From Terebella lapidaria (Eukaryota; Annelida; Polychaeta; Terebellida; Terebellidae), in the NCBI GenBank assembly GCA_949152475.1, contig OX424559.1, positions 38,795,119 to 38,859,118 on the forward strand: a stretch of DNA of 64,000 bases, given 5' to 3'. The notes beneath the pieces were generated by a model. That model did no database searches. It had not been told where the DNA came from and saw nothing but the letters and a program-made list of their open reading frames with translations. Below, one piece after another: positions 23,337-34,935 of the stretch. A program made the position numbers and the translations under genes. Each line of letters opens with the position of its first letter. Position 1 is the stretch's first letter.

Positions 23337-24385
23337 AGGTATGGTCACCCATTTTGAAAGACTAAACCTACACAGAAAGTGAACATACCATAAGAAAGCT
23401 GAGAATCTCAGTATTTCAGATCTGTTTTTGTTTTTACTCTACCTTCAAAATTGACAAAGTTACAGAACTTTGAATGACACACCTGTAGGTCCCCAAAATT
23501 GGTCGAAAATTTAAAATTTGGCCCAAAAAATGTTTTGCAATGTAGATAGTAAAAAAAAATTTTTTTAATCATCATAACTATACTAGTTTGAAGCACATAC
23601 ATATACTGAATTGAAAAAATACCAGGTTATGTGGAAATATTGATACTGAGAGTCTGTATACACCCAAGAGTACAGGTACCCTCTCGAAATTTTGAGCACT
23701 GTTTGTTTAAAAATAGAGAATAATATGTTTGTTCCACTACTTTTTGCTTTTTTGTCACATGATACAATACAGAAGTGAGGTTAAACACTCAAACATGACA
23801 TTTTCAGGGCACTGAATAAAAAAAATAACCAACAAAAGCCCCCTTTTATCTGTGTTTATAACAAAAATATGAAAAAAACAGGAACAAGAACTGTCTTTTA
23901 AAAAAACATTTGAGGAAATGCATGGAAAAATTGTGTAGAAAAATAAACTTGATCCAAGAGGCTTGGGCATAGAATGATGATGTTTACAATATTTCTCAAG
24001 CGTGCTTCAAATTTTTCTCAATCATCCTGAACAGCATGCATCGAGTTCATGTGGCCCTCGCATACCACACCTCGGGTCCAACGTAACACATAGGCTCCGC
24101 TCAAAAAAAAGTTCCCCAAAACGGCCTACCCCCACCAACTTCAAATGCCAAATACGGCAAAAGCGCTGAAAAGCGCTAGCTAATTCTTGGCAAATAGTTC
24201 ACTGAGATAGTTAACTTTGTTGTAATATATGTCTCCACAATGCGAAATACTGCGAAGTTGTTAAATTTTGTCAATTTCCAACATTTTACATTGTCGTTCT
24301 CACTTTCGTTGCTCACCATGTGGAAGTTTGACTGTGTACACACGTTTCAATGACGTATACACATGGATCAATATCTTCTGGAATT
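23337..24385. other. Unannotated stretch
   Basis: AT-rich. Homopolymer A runs, no conserved reading frame and no repeat partner found inside the window. Confidence 0.35.
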
Positions 24386-24391
24386 GATTAA

Positions 24392-24433
24392 TAACGCAGC
24401 GAGGCGCGCGAAGCGCGCCGAACTGCGTCTAAT
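24392..24433 (+). other. Tip hairpin of the foldback, Helitron-3'-end-like
   Basis: GGCGCGCGAAGCGCGCC is a perfect stem around GAA, nested in an outer CGCAG/CTGCG stem, followed by CTAA then T. A hairpin about 9 bases from CTRR before a T is the known Helitron 3' terminus. The inverse copy is at the right tip (about 35615-35659). This could mean a Helitron end was present at the junction before the arms were duplicated. Confidence 0.4.
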
Positions 24434-26873
24434 GGTATTGCATGTCCGAGAAATTAACACGAAACTGTGACCAAAGCAGCAGAAACTAAAGATAGTCCCA
24501 ACTACTATGATCACAATTTTCATCTCTGCGAGATTTGACCGGAAGTTTTTTTTAGACAGGAAACCCCTAGCGATCTGGGAGCAATTTTCACCGCTCAGTG
24601 ATTTTTTTTTTTTGCGAAGCACCGTTTCGCAATATGGTTTCACGAGCGTTCCTCAATCAGTTATTGCAATTTTTATTCGAGTATATAACATGAACACGGC
24701 AGCTAGATGACATTTATCAGTCTTTTTTGTGTGTCGTGGACAAACAACGAGACTGCATCTGCGAGACATCACAACGCGACTCCATGACAACGGCCGCCCG
24801 GTACCGTAATTTCACGCAAGCAGAAAAGTAGATTTCTGTATAGCGTCACGCGAACATGCATGCATACATGAATCAGTATGCCTACTACTGTATACGAGTA
24901 TATGATAGTGAGTTATGCCGTATTCGTGCGTATTATAGAACTTTAGCGCCTTCTGTTCAAAACGCAAAGGGCTTTTGAATGCCTGATGCTGGATGGTGAA
25001 TAGTTCAAATTATGCAATTTTCGCTCAAATTAATGCTTGCAAGCACAGAAAAAAATACTCTAAATATTGCCCAACATTATTTTCTTCCAAATATTGAAGT
25101 GGTACAATGATATATCTCTGCTTATTAATGAATTCACTTGTTGAACATTTATACAAGAACATAATTTTTTCCTTACCACGGCTATAGGTGTTTTCCACAT
25201 GTTAACAGATTTATTTGAATGCATCAGAAACATTTTGATATCCACAAAAGACTGGAGCCTGACATACACTTGGCGATACACACAGTTATTCTAGTATAGG
25301 GAAGAGAATTAAACACCCATTACTTATAAGTAATTCCATTCATGCCGAGTTGTATAGTGAACATGCTGGACAAAATATAACCTCCCCATGTCAAATAGGC
25401 TCATTTTTTCGTTTATATTATTTTGTTCAGTATAGGTTATTGTACATGAAACCGTGTTCTTTGCTGATCAAATAAAAAAGACTTCGGTCAGTATTTCACT
25501 CAATTTTATTTTCACAATAGGAAGCCAGACCGATAACATGGATAACAACAAAAAGATATGCGCTGTCAAAATTATACTGACATAATTGTGTATCTCTACA
25601 CATTCAGTCAACCACTCTGATATTGACGAGTGATGAATATATATCAGAGTGAAATTATTCTGTTTGGTACATGCAATATGTAATAGTCACAAATAATAAT
25701 GACGATAAAATGTGTCCATTGTATACATGATATTAATGATTATGCTACAACCACGATTTTACAGATACAATGTTATGCAGAGGTATGTTCAGTGTGACCC
25801 ACACTTTCACACCTTCAAATTGAAGAGTCATCCAGTAGGCGTTGTTTCCACAATATTGCGCAGTAAAATCAATGTTTGATGTAATCCGCAGCACTGCCAT
25901 CGCTCATAATTTCATTCGTTTTTAATTTTCCTGTGCGTGTAAGTGATGCTTGACACTACATAGGCATATTGTTGGCTCAAATAGAAATATTGTCTTGATC
26001 TGTTTTCTTGAATTGGCAGGTCATCAGATGAATCTCCCAGGCAATTTTGATCTCAGTTATTCCTCTATAGTTAGTGGTTGCACTGGTTGGATATAAATAA
26101 GACAATTGGTTATGAAAGAAAGTTTTTTGTTGGAAAGTTTATTCACAACACAACAAGTATGGGGTTGTCTGTATCTGCCTTTATCACTTTGTGTTACTGA
26201 TATATTCTTATCGTTGATTATCACAGTTCACAGAAGTTAGTTTCCTATCAAAACGGTTATGAAAAAAATGTGTGTTTTTTTTAAATTCAACTAAAGAACT
26301 TCATTATGTGATACAGCTGTAATTAACGTTTTTAAGTGTATTTCGCTCATGAAATTCTAATCACATAATATCCATTGAATCTCATGCAGTTAGTCTTGGG
26401 CAATATGTATTCCCAGGTAGTTTTTTATAGTAAGTTGTCAAGTTCAGAAATAATAGTGGTCATGATGAATTTTCTGCATTTATGATTTTGTGTTACTCAT
26501 AAACTCAATCATTATATTGATTATCTAGAGGGACAAATATCGCCCATAATGGGTCACCTTTCTTACCTATCAAACCTCATGTCAGAAGTCTTGAGTAATT
26601 TGACTCCCATTTAATCTCCTATAGTAACTGTTGCATCTTGAGGTTACAGCTATCTTCCCGTTCGTTCTCACCGCGTCTTAATTGAGGTTACAGTGCTGCT
26701 GAATCAGTGAGTTGATTATCTGCATGCGAGCCAAATGTCCTAAATTCGTCAACATTTCGGGATGTAGCATTTAACACACCTTCATATTAATATGTTATTT
26801 TGCAGACCATAGGGACGCAGCTAGTGGAAGAGGAGCCTTCTGAATATATAGATACAATAACAACAATTGGTTA

Positions 26874-27765
26874 GGCCAAAAAAAAAAAATTCTATGTTTC
26901 TGGTTACAATGGTCTTCCAAAAGTGATGCGGTGATGCGAATTTTTTTTTTTCCTAAATCGGCACGAGTCGTGTTAACCGAAGCCATGAAAGCTACATTTG
27001 CCTCAGTAAAACACCTATCTATGTTAAATATATTATGTGCATAGAACATCCTACTGTTTTTTTTATATTCTAAACAAAACATTTGTATTCTTTGATAAAC
27101 TTCATATTACCTAAGCTTTATGTTGCCCTGATGCTTTGTAGCATTACGCATGTGTTGTACATAAGGTTGTCCAAGTTGCTTCCGTGTTTTATTATTTCCT
27201 TTCGTCCATATTCATATCAATTTGCATCTGCATTTCATTCATCCCATTGGTGTGATAACAGGTAAGTATTGCTGGCCGCGCACGTATAAAACAGTTTGTT
27301 ACCCGTTCGTAGCCGCGATTTGCATACTATTGACGATTACACCGCACAGTTACTCACTCGACATTATTATTGCTTTCAAATTGCCGCACCGACTAATCTA
27401 CATTGTTATTAATATCATCGTTTGTGATATTTGAGCTGACACACAACACAACACGAATACGGCCACATTTATGTATTGATGAACTTTTAGTAAGCCTATG
27501 TTCTTCAACACAAACACAACTCACACATTTGCATAGCTTAATAACTGCTACTGATTGTAAAACATGTAGAATATGACATTGTATGTGCTCTTTTATCATT
27601 CAATAACCAAATGTCGAGGGCGGCGGTAAAAAAAATATAAAAAACGAAGTGACGCGCGGTATTTCAAGTGATGCGCGCGATTTTTTTTTTTAAAAAGGAA
27701 ATGATGCGCGGGGTTTGGAGTGACGCGCGCAATAACCAGAAACATAGAATTTTTTTTTTTTGGCC
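26874..27765. mobile_element. Harbinger-like MITE in the left arm only
   Basis: Ends GGCCAAAAAAAAAAAATTCT and the inverse AGAATTTTTTTTTTTTGGCC, extended by ATGTTTCTGGTTA. Flanks are TTA on the left and TAA on the right. The other arm has the empty site (ATCATATAACCAATTG at 30951-30966), which reads straight through. The 3 bp TWA-type target suggests PIF/Harbinger. The interior includes GATGCGCG/GACGCGCG words beside each end (about 26928-26938 and 27645-27730). No transposase. Confidence 0.75.
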
Positions 27766-29426
27766 TAATATGATGAAAGCTTTTTTTTTAGTTTTATTGT
27801 TACACACATAGATCTAGGCCCACTGACTGTCCATGAGCCTGATTCAGACAGTTTTTTTATTCAACCGCTTGCAAGTATTCGTCAATATTTTTTGGCAATC
27901 TTCTAGGCCTAGATCTATCAGCATCATTGCAGTGTATTTATATCATATACATACAGTAATACACCGGCATACATATGCCCATTAACATGATAATAATTAA
28001 TACGACTAATACGACGTGTTTAGAGGAATATAGGCCTACACAAGAAATTTGCATTTCCGCTCGCTGCGTCTCTATGCTCTGCATAATAACATATTATGAC
28101 GTTGTTATACATACGTCAACGGAAACACCCAGATTTCCCTCCCAAAATGGCCCACCCATTGGACGCCATTTTCGTCACTTGAAAGAGACACTTTCTGGCA
28201 CAAAAAATTTTCCGCGATGCGAGCGCCATCTGACGAACGTGCCCATACCTACTCTACCTGACTGTAGGCGTGAAGGTAACAGGACGGTTCACCGACGGGA
28301 CGGTTCACCGACGCTTTTCTCGAGACGATTCACCGACAGTTGCAGGGCAGATTCATCGGGCGACGATTGGGGTGGGCCGGTGGGCATCAGGTGTTATGTG
28401 AAGTGGTGTGAGTGGAATTTTGGTGCGAGTGAAAGCTGTATGACAACATGGAATAGGCTATCATTCAGTCTAAGATATTTCGAGTCTAAGATATTTTACT
28501 GTAATTTGACACTTGGCGGCAGCACCGCATTGTCATATGGCGGGAAAATTTAAGTGTCTTATTAGTATATTTTGCAGGTACCTGGCGCGGCCTGGTTTGT
28601 GGGAAATGGTCACATCCTTTGGCCGAAAGCCAAACTGGTATCAGCATGTCAGCTCATATCATGATGCTTGTGAATTGTTCTCAGGCTAAACATGTTCAAT
28701 AAGATATTTAGTATGCGTACAATCATAAGGATTTTTTTAAATCGCAGATCAAAATAATTTTGCCATATAGAATGTCTTTGGTATCTTTGCAGGCTGACAT
28801 CTTGACCACCCACCGTGCCCCAGTCCATCATGGAAACGGTATTCCAAGCAAGTGGAGGCGTTCCTGTCAGAATTTTGTTATCAGCAATAATGTTGAAAAG
28901 ATTTATTTTACATGCAGCAAGTTAATGAAAATTTGTCTTAATTTCACTTGGATAAATGTTTTATATATTTTCATGCATGTATGAGCTTGAGAAAAAAAAC
29001 CGACAAGAAGGATAATTACACGGTGTTGTGTTCCTGTCAACATAAAACATCAACAGTAAATTTTCCACAAATTAATATACATATTTTACATACATGAACC
29101 TGACATCGTTGTTTACCATAACTTGCATAATTGATTGATCAGTAGCTTGCTACACGAGTTGAACACTTTTCAACATTGCATAACTGACACGGCGTGAACA
29201 ATCAATGTGCTTTGATCAGAAAACTGACATCCAATTGAGTGAATATTCTACCCTATAATCAGCATGTGACAGGAGTTGAACACTTCTCACCATTACTCAG
29301 CTTCAAAGTAGCTTCGATTGCAATTAGTAGCTCATGTCTTTCATGATAGCTAACTGAGAACGAAGTAGCTTCCAATGATTCAAGTCAATATTGTTTTATG
29401 TGAGAGGTGTTCAAACAAATAGTGGC

Positions 29427-29434
29427 TATATAAA
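29427..29434 (+). promoter_or_regulatory. TATA box of the PHD/FLYWCH gene
   Basis: TATATAAA lies 49 bp upstream of the first ATG, leaving room for a ~20-25 base 5' leader. It suggests a self-contained RNA polymerase II gene. Confidence 0.6.
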
Positions 29435-29482
29435 CCCACACAGTATTCTGGAGGTCATTACTTGTGTCAAAAGTGTCTCAAG

Positions 29483-30106
29483 ATGAATTCTGTCGAATAC
29501 CCGTGCATCTATTGTTCCGGTCCTGTCGCAGACAGTGATGAAGCTGTGCAATGCGAAAGCTGTTCGTTATGGCAGCATCGCACTTGCTATACTAACATCA
29601 CACGACGCCAGTATCTGGCAGCCGTTGCAGGCCGTGTCACCCTTGAATGGACATGTGATATTTGCACTGTCCCCACCCGAGCTGCCGAGTCCTCTGCTCC
29701 AGACCTCTCACTGGTCGATGAAGGGCGTGTGTCTTTCATTGAACCTGACGTTCACCAAGAGTCCTCGATAGCTGAACCCACCCCTGAGGTAGAAAGTGAC
29801 GAAGACGCTGAGCTGACCTGGACTCTTGTTCCTAACGCCACCAAACGTGGGGCTGCTCATCTGACGAATTCACTGGGCTACACTTACGTTGTGTCCAAGC
29901 GCCGTAACAGTGCAATCCACTGGGTTTGTGTGATCCACAACAAGACGATGAAGTGCAAGGCTCGTGTCCGTGAGAGCAATGGCATGTTCTTCCCTGGTGT
30001 CCATGAACATTGTCATCCACCCTCTGCTGGTGCGACCAATGCTGCTAAAGTCAAGGCCCAGATGCGAGAGCAGGAGGTAGCACAGCCTTTCACCTCGGCG
30101 CCTTAA
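29483..30106 (+). CDS. Single-exon PHD finger plus FLYWCH zinc-finger protein, 207 residues
   Basis: Residues 8-61 form a PHD-type C4HC3 finger: C8, C11, C24, C27, H32 (in WQHRTC), C35, then W56 two residues before C58 and C61. Residues 66-110 are a low-complexity acidic linker (EVESDEDAE). Residues 111-178 match the FLYWCH zinc finger: GYTY, then W147-V-C149, C158-K-A-R, and H174-E-H176. PHD fingers read histone tails, and FLYWCH fingers bind DNA and often accompany Mutator-like transposases. No DDE or other catalytic domain is present, so this is either an accessory DNA-binding protein of a mobile element or a captured host gene. The first ATG (29483) is chosen. The frame is open a little further upstream without an ATG. 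It has a TATA box and polyA signal, no intron and no internal break, and better GC content than its surroundings. It looks recently functional. Confidence 0.85.
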   Translation: MNSVEYPCIYCSGPVADSDEAVQCESCSLWQHRTCYTNITRRQYLAAVAGRVTLEWTCDICTVPTRAAESSAPDLSLVDEGRVSFIEPDVHQESSIAEPTPEVESDEDAELTWTLVPNATKRGAAHLTNSLGYTYVVSKRRNSAIHWVCVIHNKTMKCKARVRESNGMFFPGVHEHCHPPSAGATNAAKVKAQMREQEVAQPFTSAP

Positions 30107-30169
30107 TTGGTGATTGTCATCTGCACTGGTTCTGCTTTTCTTGTGTCTCATGTTATATGTGTTTACTGA

Positions 30170-30175
30170 AATAAA
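30170..30175 (+). terminator. PolyA signal of the PHD/FLYWCH gene
   Basis: AATAAA 64 bases after the stop codon, followed by a GT-rich stretch (TGTTCTACTGTGTCAG). Confidence 0.6.
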
Positions 30176-30308
30176 TGTTCTACTGTGTCAGATAAGAAAA
30201 TGTGTTTGGTCTTGAGATACACGATTTATTTTGAAACCAATATTAGTCAAGTAGACTATAGTCCAGTCCAGGTTTCACAGTAGGCCTATGTCCGAAAGTG
30301 AAGTAGAT

Positions 30309-30319
30309 GGGCTTCGCCC
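30309..30319 (-). other. Second GCGAAGC-type hairpin with CTAC
   Basis: On the minus strand AGGGCGAAGCCC is followed by ATCTAC. Same loop and same CTAC as at 22416-22440. Confidence 0.35.
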
Positions 30320-30835
30320 TAAAAAAAAATATTGGTCTAATCTGTATACCGGCAGCCGCATGCCGTCAGGTCGGTGAAGATGTCATCATTCGACTTAAGA
30401 TATCGTTCACCAGTTCACAGATCAGTCAGTGTTGTTTTTACACCTCAGCCGGCCACCACCAGTCTAGACCCAGCGATATAACTGTCGGTGAATCGTCCAG
30501 AAAAAGTGTCGGTGAACTGGTAGTGTCGGTGAAACGTCTTGCATTCGGCTAGCCTTAGGTAATCTGACGCTATCATTGACTGGAGAAACAGAATTGCCCA
30601 CTGAATTGAACATGTGCTCCAGATAATTTTCTCCTGGGTTCATTACTTGTGTTAGATCTAGATCTATACCTGGGCTCTAGTTGTGTATTGTAATTTTCGT
30701 CTGATGTGGCGGGATTTCTCGATTTTTCCACATGTGACAGTGTACCGGAAGTTTACTTCCATGTGTAAAGTAGAGCCAGCTCTTTCGAAACCATCGACTT
30801 ATCTAACTCAAAAGTGAATTTTCATAATCACAATA

Positions 30836-31050
30836 ATATGTTATGCAGAGCATAGAGACGCAGCGAGTGGAAAATCAGGCTTCTTGAGTGGGCCTACACG
30901 TGACAAAAATAGATCTATTGTAACAATGAAAGTAAAAAAAAAATCTTTTCATCATATAACCAATTGTTATTTAGAAGGCTGCTTTTCCATTTGCTTTTCC
31001 ACTAGCTGCGTCTCTTTTTCTCTGCATAATTTAAGAACATATTATTTGGT
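30836..31050. mobile_element. 215 bp MITE in the right arm, longer partner at 26789-28097
   Basis: AATATGTTATGCAGAGCATA opens the copy and the diverged inverse TCTCTGCATAATTTAAGAAC closes it, each beside a GACGCAGC/GCTGCGTC word. In the left arm the same two ends lie 1.3 kb apart because of the Harbinger-like insertion and about 220 bp of extra sequence (28059-28097 holds GCTCGCTGCGTCTCTATGCT). Confidence 0.55.
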
Positions 31051-32335
31051 ACTTTGAAGGTGTGCTAAACGTTTTTATAGCCAACACCCCAAAAATGTTG
31101 ACGATTTTAAGACGCATGGCTCGTATGCAGAGAATGCACTCATTCACTCAGCAAGACGCCATGAAGACGGACGGGAAAATAGCTCAAGACGCAAAAATTA
31201 CTATTGGAAATTAAATGGGAGTCAAATTACTCATGACTTCTGACATGAGGTTTAATAGGAAGGAAAGGCATCCCATTATGGGCAATATTTGTCCCCCGAG
31301 ATTGTCAATTATGAATATGAGTTTATGAGTAACAAAATTATAAATACATTTTTTTTATTATAACCATTGTTATTTCGTAATCTAACAACTTAATAAGAAA
31401 CTACCTGGGAGTACAAATTGCCCAAGACTACTGGCATGAGATTCAATGGATGTCAATATGTGACTCAAATTTCAAGATCAAAAACCAGTACATGTAATTA
31501 CAACTGTGTCATATGATGATGTTCTTTAGTTGATTAAAAAAACTTTTTGATAATTGTTTTAATATTTTTTAATATAGTGGCTAACTACCAAGAAAGGGAA
31601 ACTACCATGGAAGATGATGGAGTATCAATTGCCTTCTGGCATAAGATTCGATACGCCATATATATGTAACCCTGATTTTATGAGCAATTTCTGTCAACTG
31701 TGATAATCTGACGATACGAATATATCAGTAACACAAAATGACAAATTCAGATAAAGACAACAACTGGGGTGTGTTTATTGTGACGAAAGTTTCCTAAAAA
31801 TCTTTCTTTCATAACCAATTGCCATATTTATACCCATCCGCTAACTATATATATATAGTGGATTGCCCACGAGATTCATCTGAAGAATTCAAGACAACAG
31901 ATCAAGACAATAGATCTATTCGAGCCAACAATAAGTATATGCACTGTCAGGCACCACATACACAAACAGGAAAATCAGGAACACGTGAAATAATAAGCAG
32001 TGACAGTGAAGCAGTTTACATCGGACAGTGATTTCAATGCACAATATTGTGGAAACAAAGCCTACTCGATGACTACCCCAGTATTAAATTAGTATTTGGA
32101 GATGTGAAAGTGTGGGTCATACCAAAGACCCTGGAGGGTCTTTGGTCATACTAAACATACCACTGCTTAGCATAGTTGTGAATTCGTGGTTTTAGAATAT
32201 TATCATGATTATTATTTCATAATATCATTCAATTGATATCATGTATACAATGGAAAACTTTCATTGTCATGATTATTTGTGACTATTACATTGCATGTAT
32301 CAAACAGGATAATTCCATTTTTCATTCTGGAATAG

Positions 32336-33770
32336 CAATTCAAAATGGCTTTGTTTTGTTTATCGGGTGTCAGTTGCTCAATAGTAGAGCGCTCGCCTCA
32401 CAAACGAGTGTTCCTGGGTTCGATCCCAGGTCTCCTTATGGAATTTAGCACCTGATATGTTGTTTTTCGGCCCGGAGAGGACATTAAAGAGCATGTGTCA
32501 CTAAAAGTTGGGTATTGTTTTTTTAGGTGTATGTGAAAGCACTATTTGAACTGAACAAAACAGTTTTTACAGCATATTGATATCATGATTTCTTCCAAAG
32601 TTATGGCACTTCAAACATTTACATATTCACTGAATCTGACAACAGAATCTGACAACTAATTAATATGCAAATGAGATGTGTGACGTCATTGACAGACTGG
32701 TTTTTAATTAGGTGTCTTAACATGACAAAATGGAGCTTTTTATGTTCACATTTGGTCACCAACACCCATCAGAAATATTGTCCAGTAGGAATAGTCAGTG
32801 AGTGCATGCCAATCTTGGTTGCCATGGCAACCAATAGGCTGATTTGGGCCTTAGCGACGTGGTTGCTAAGGGTAATATTAACGTCAAAACACGAAATGAA
32901 AGTATGAAACCAACACAAATAACGAGATAATGACAATATCTAATGGAATTAATAAACAAATTGTTCAACTACACACCATAGCAACCGATACAGGCCTGAG
33001 AAATCACCAATGTTTAAAGCCATTGCAAGTGAATGGATACCATTACGACTGGTTTCCAATGCCTTTATTGGTTGCTAAGTGTTGTGTTCAAACATTTTGC
33101 TGATATATTCCACAATATATTGTCATTATTCATTGTCTGAAATAGTTTCATTCCTGTATGTCCTGTTTTTAATTAGATATTGACCTTAGCAACCATGGTT
33201 GCTAAGGGACCCAGCCGGCCAATGGTTGCCATGGTAACCAAAAATTTCATGAAATCACTGAATATTTTAACCATGAAACATAAAAAGTGGGTTCTGGTGA
33301 ACAATTATGAAAAGAAACATTCTCATTATTCCATTTTAAAATGTCTAATTAAAAACCAGTCTGTCGATGACACTACACATCTCATTTGCATATTAATTAG
33401 CTGTCAGATTCTGTTGTCAGATTATGTGAATATGTAAATGTTTGAAGTGCCATAACTTTGGAAGAAATCATCAAACCATATGCTGTAAAGAAAGTTTTAT
33501 TCAGTTCAAATTGTGCTTTCACATACACAGAAAAACCCAATACCCAATTTTCGTGACACATGCTCTTTAAACTTGGTGCTGGGTGTGGACTACAGCTGCT
33601 GCACTGGGTTTCTCAGCGATGGTGATGGGGAATCTGATGTACCCTGATCTGCTTCAGGCCGCAATAGAAATTCTGACAATGCAGTACATACACCACACAA
33701 AACAAGACCCCACTGGAAATAAGTGCATGCACTTTCGTGGGTTATCCTGAGGGCTCATCCCCTGAATAAA
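32336..33770 (+). mobile_element. tRNA-derived SINE, split by a TTAA element
   Basis: The right arm is interrupted here relative to the left arm: it departs after ATAATTCCATTTTTC (about 32323) and resumes at CACTCGTCACTATATCAGAG (33776). The insert begins with a tRNA-like head (32366-32438) with a B box GGTTCGATCCC at 32417-32427 and an anticodon-loop CTCACAA. The tail CCCGGAGAGGACA is cut at TTAA and continues after 33570 as ACTTGGTGCTGGGTGTGG. The head is degenerate and lacks a proper acceptor stem, so it is a SINE head and not a tRNA gene. Confidence 0.7.
32484..33570. mobile_element. TTAA-flanked element with 230 bp TIRs
   Basis: TTAA at both ends; TIRs start AGAGCATGTGTCAC and run about 230 bp with high identity (TTATGGCACTTCAAACATTT, TTAATATGCAAATGAGATGT and AGACTGGTTTTTAATTAG occur in both arms). 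The interior has repeated GGTTGCTAAGG/GGTTGCCATGG words and no transposase. TTAA duplication suggests a piggyBac-type target. It sits inside the SINE tail, so it is younger than the SINE copy. Confidence 0.8.
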
Positions 33771-33921
33771 TCCACACTCGTCACTATATCAGAGTGGTTG
33801 ATTGAAGGTAAGAGATACACAAAATAATTATGTCAGTATAGTTTGGACAGAACATACTAGTATCTTTTTTGTTTGTATCGGTTTAGTTTCCTATTGTGAC
33901 AATAAAATTGAGTGAAATACT

Positions 33922-34709
33922 TATGGAGTTCCAGAAGGGACATTACGACTTACTACTTACCACTTACTACTTGCCTCTACCTACCACTATGCCACATATC
34001 ACTTAGGCCTACTACTTACCATTTACTTATTAACAGCTTACTACTTACCACTTACAACTTTAGAATCAAACTTTAGTTACCATATACTACTTACTAGTTA
34101 CCATTCTATACTTACCATTTACTGTTTACTACTTACTACTTACCACTTACTAATTATGCCTACCACTTACTACTTTCCACTTACTAGTTACCACTTACTA
34201 CTTATTTCTTACCACTTACTACTTACTTCTTACCACTTACTACTTACTAATTACCACTTACTACTTACTAATTACTAATTACCACTTACTACTTAAGCCT
34301 ACCAATTACTACTTACCACTTACTACTTACCACTTACTATTTACCACTCATTACTTACCACTTATTACTTAGGCCTACCACTGACCTCTGGCGGACCAGT
34401 ACTTTTGAGTTTTGGTGGCATTTGCATGACACTGATGACAAGCCCTTGTCACACACTCCACCATGGTAGGAAATGTTATGCTCGCCAAAATAGCATTCAA
34501 CAGACGACACTGGTTTATGCTCACGTCATACACAAATCGCAAGATGTAAGTGGTAAGTAGTAAGTGGTAAATAGTAGTAAGTCGTAAGTAGTTAGTGGTA
34601 AGTAGTAAGTGGTATGTCGTAGTATCCCAGATAGAGTAAGTAGTAACTAGTAAGTGGTAAGTAGTAAGTGGTAAGTAGTAAGTCGTAATGTCCCTTCTGG
34701 AACTCCATA
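33922..34709. mobile_element. MITE whose arms are TACTTACCACT tandem repeats
   Basis: Ends TATGGAGTTCCAGAAGGGAC and its inverse, flanked by AATACT (33916-33921 and 34710-34715). The left foldback arm has the empty site (GTCAGTATTTCACTCAA, about 25489-25505), which fixes the insertion. Inside, 33950-34380 is a degenerate TACTTACCACTTAC array and 34545-34695 its inverse, around a 160 bp unique centre. Confidence 0.8.
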
Positions 34710-34807
34710 AATACTGGCCAAAGTCTTTTTATTTAATCAGCATGGAACACGGTTTCATGTACAATAACATAGGCGTATACTGAACAATAATAAACGAAAA
34801 ATAAGCC

Positions 34808-34935
34808 TATTCAATTCAATTCAATTCAATAGTTTATTTCAAACTTTCGTTCATGAAACATGTAAAAACATAACAGAAGTAATAAAAAGAAGATGTATAC
34901 AAAAAAAGATTGTGACAATGAATGAATGAACTACT
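34808..34935 (-). mobile_element. LINE 3' tail with (TTGAA)n end
   Basis: Present only in the right arm. On the minus strand the insert ends in four copies of TTGAA after GAAATAAACTA. 5'-truncated, pentamer-tailed inserts are typical of non-LTR retrotransposition. The family is not identified from 120 bp. Confidence 0.55.

Larger units (their letters stand above)
28281..30540. mobile_element. Core TIR element carrying the PHD/FLYWCH gene
   Basis: TTCACCGAC occurs three times at the left (28288, 28304, 28329) and three times inverted at the right (GTCGGTGAA at 30484, 30508, 30525). The spacings are mirror-related (16 and 25 bp; 24 and 17 bp). The flanking bases also align as inverted repeats (ACGATTCACCGACAGTT against AACTGTCGGTGAATCGT). 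About 2.26 kb, with one intron-less gene between. Triplicated subterminal repeats resemble transposase-binding sites. No catalytic DDE domain is visible, so the superfamily is unassigned. Equally, these may be just the innermost part of the 11 kb arms. Confidence 0.6.

Noticed and set aside
27975-28553. 192-codon open frame on the plus strand
   Set aside because: Spans the TTCACCGAC inverted triplet and arm sequence. No recognisable domain, and arm symmetry explains the sequence.
32366-32438. tRNA-Val(CAC)-like gene
   Set aside because: Good B box and anticodon loop, but no acceptor pairing and a long non-tRNA tail. It is a SINE head.
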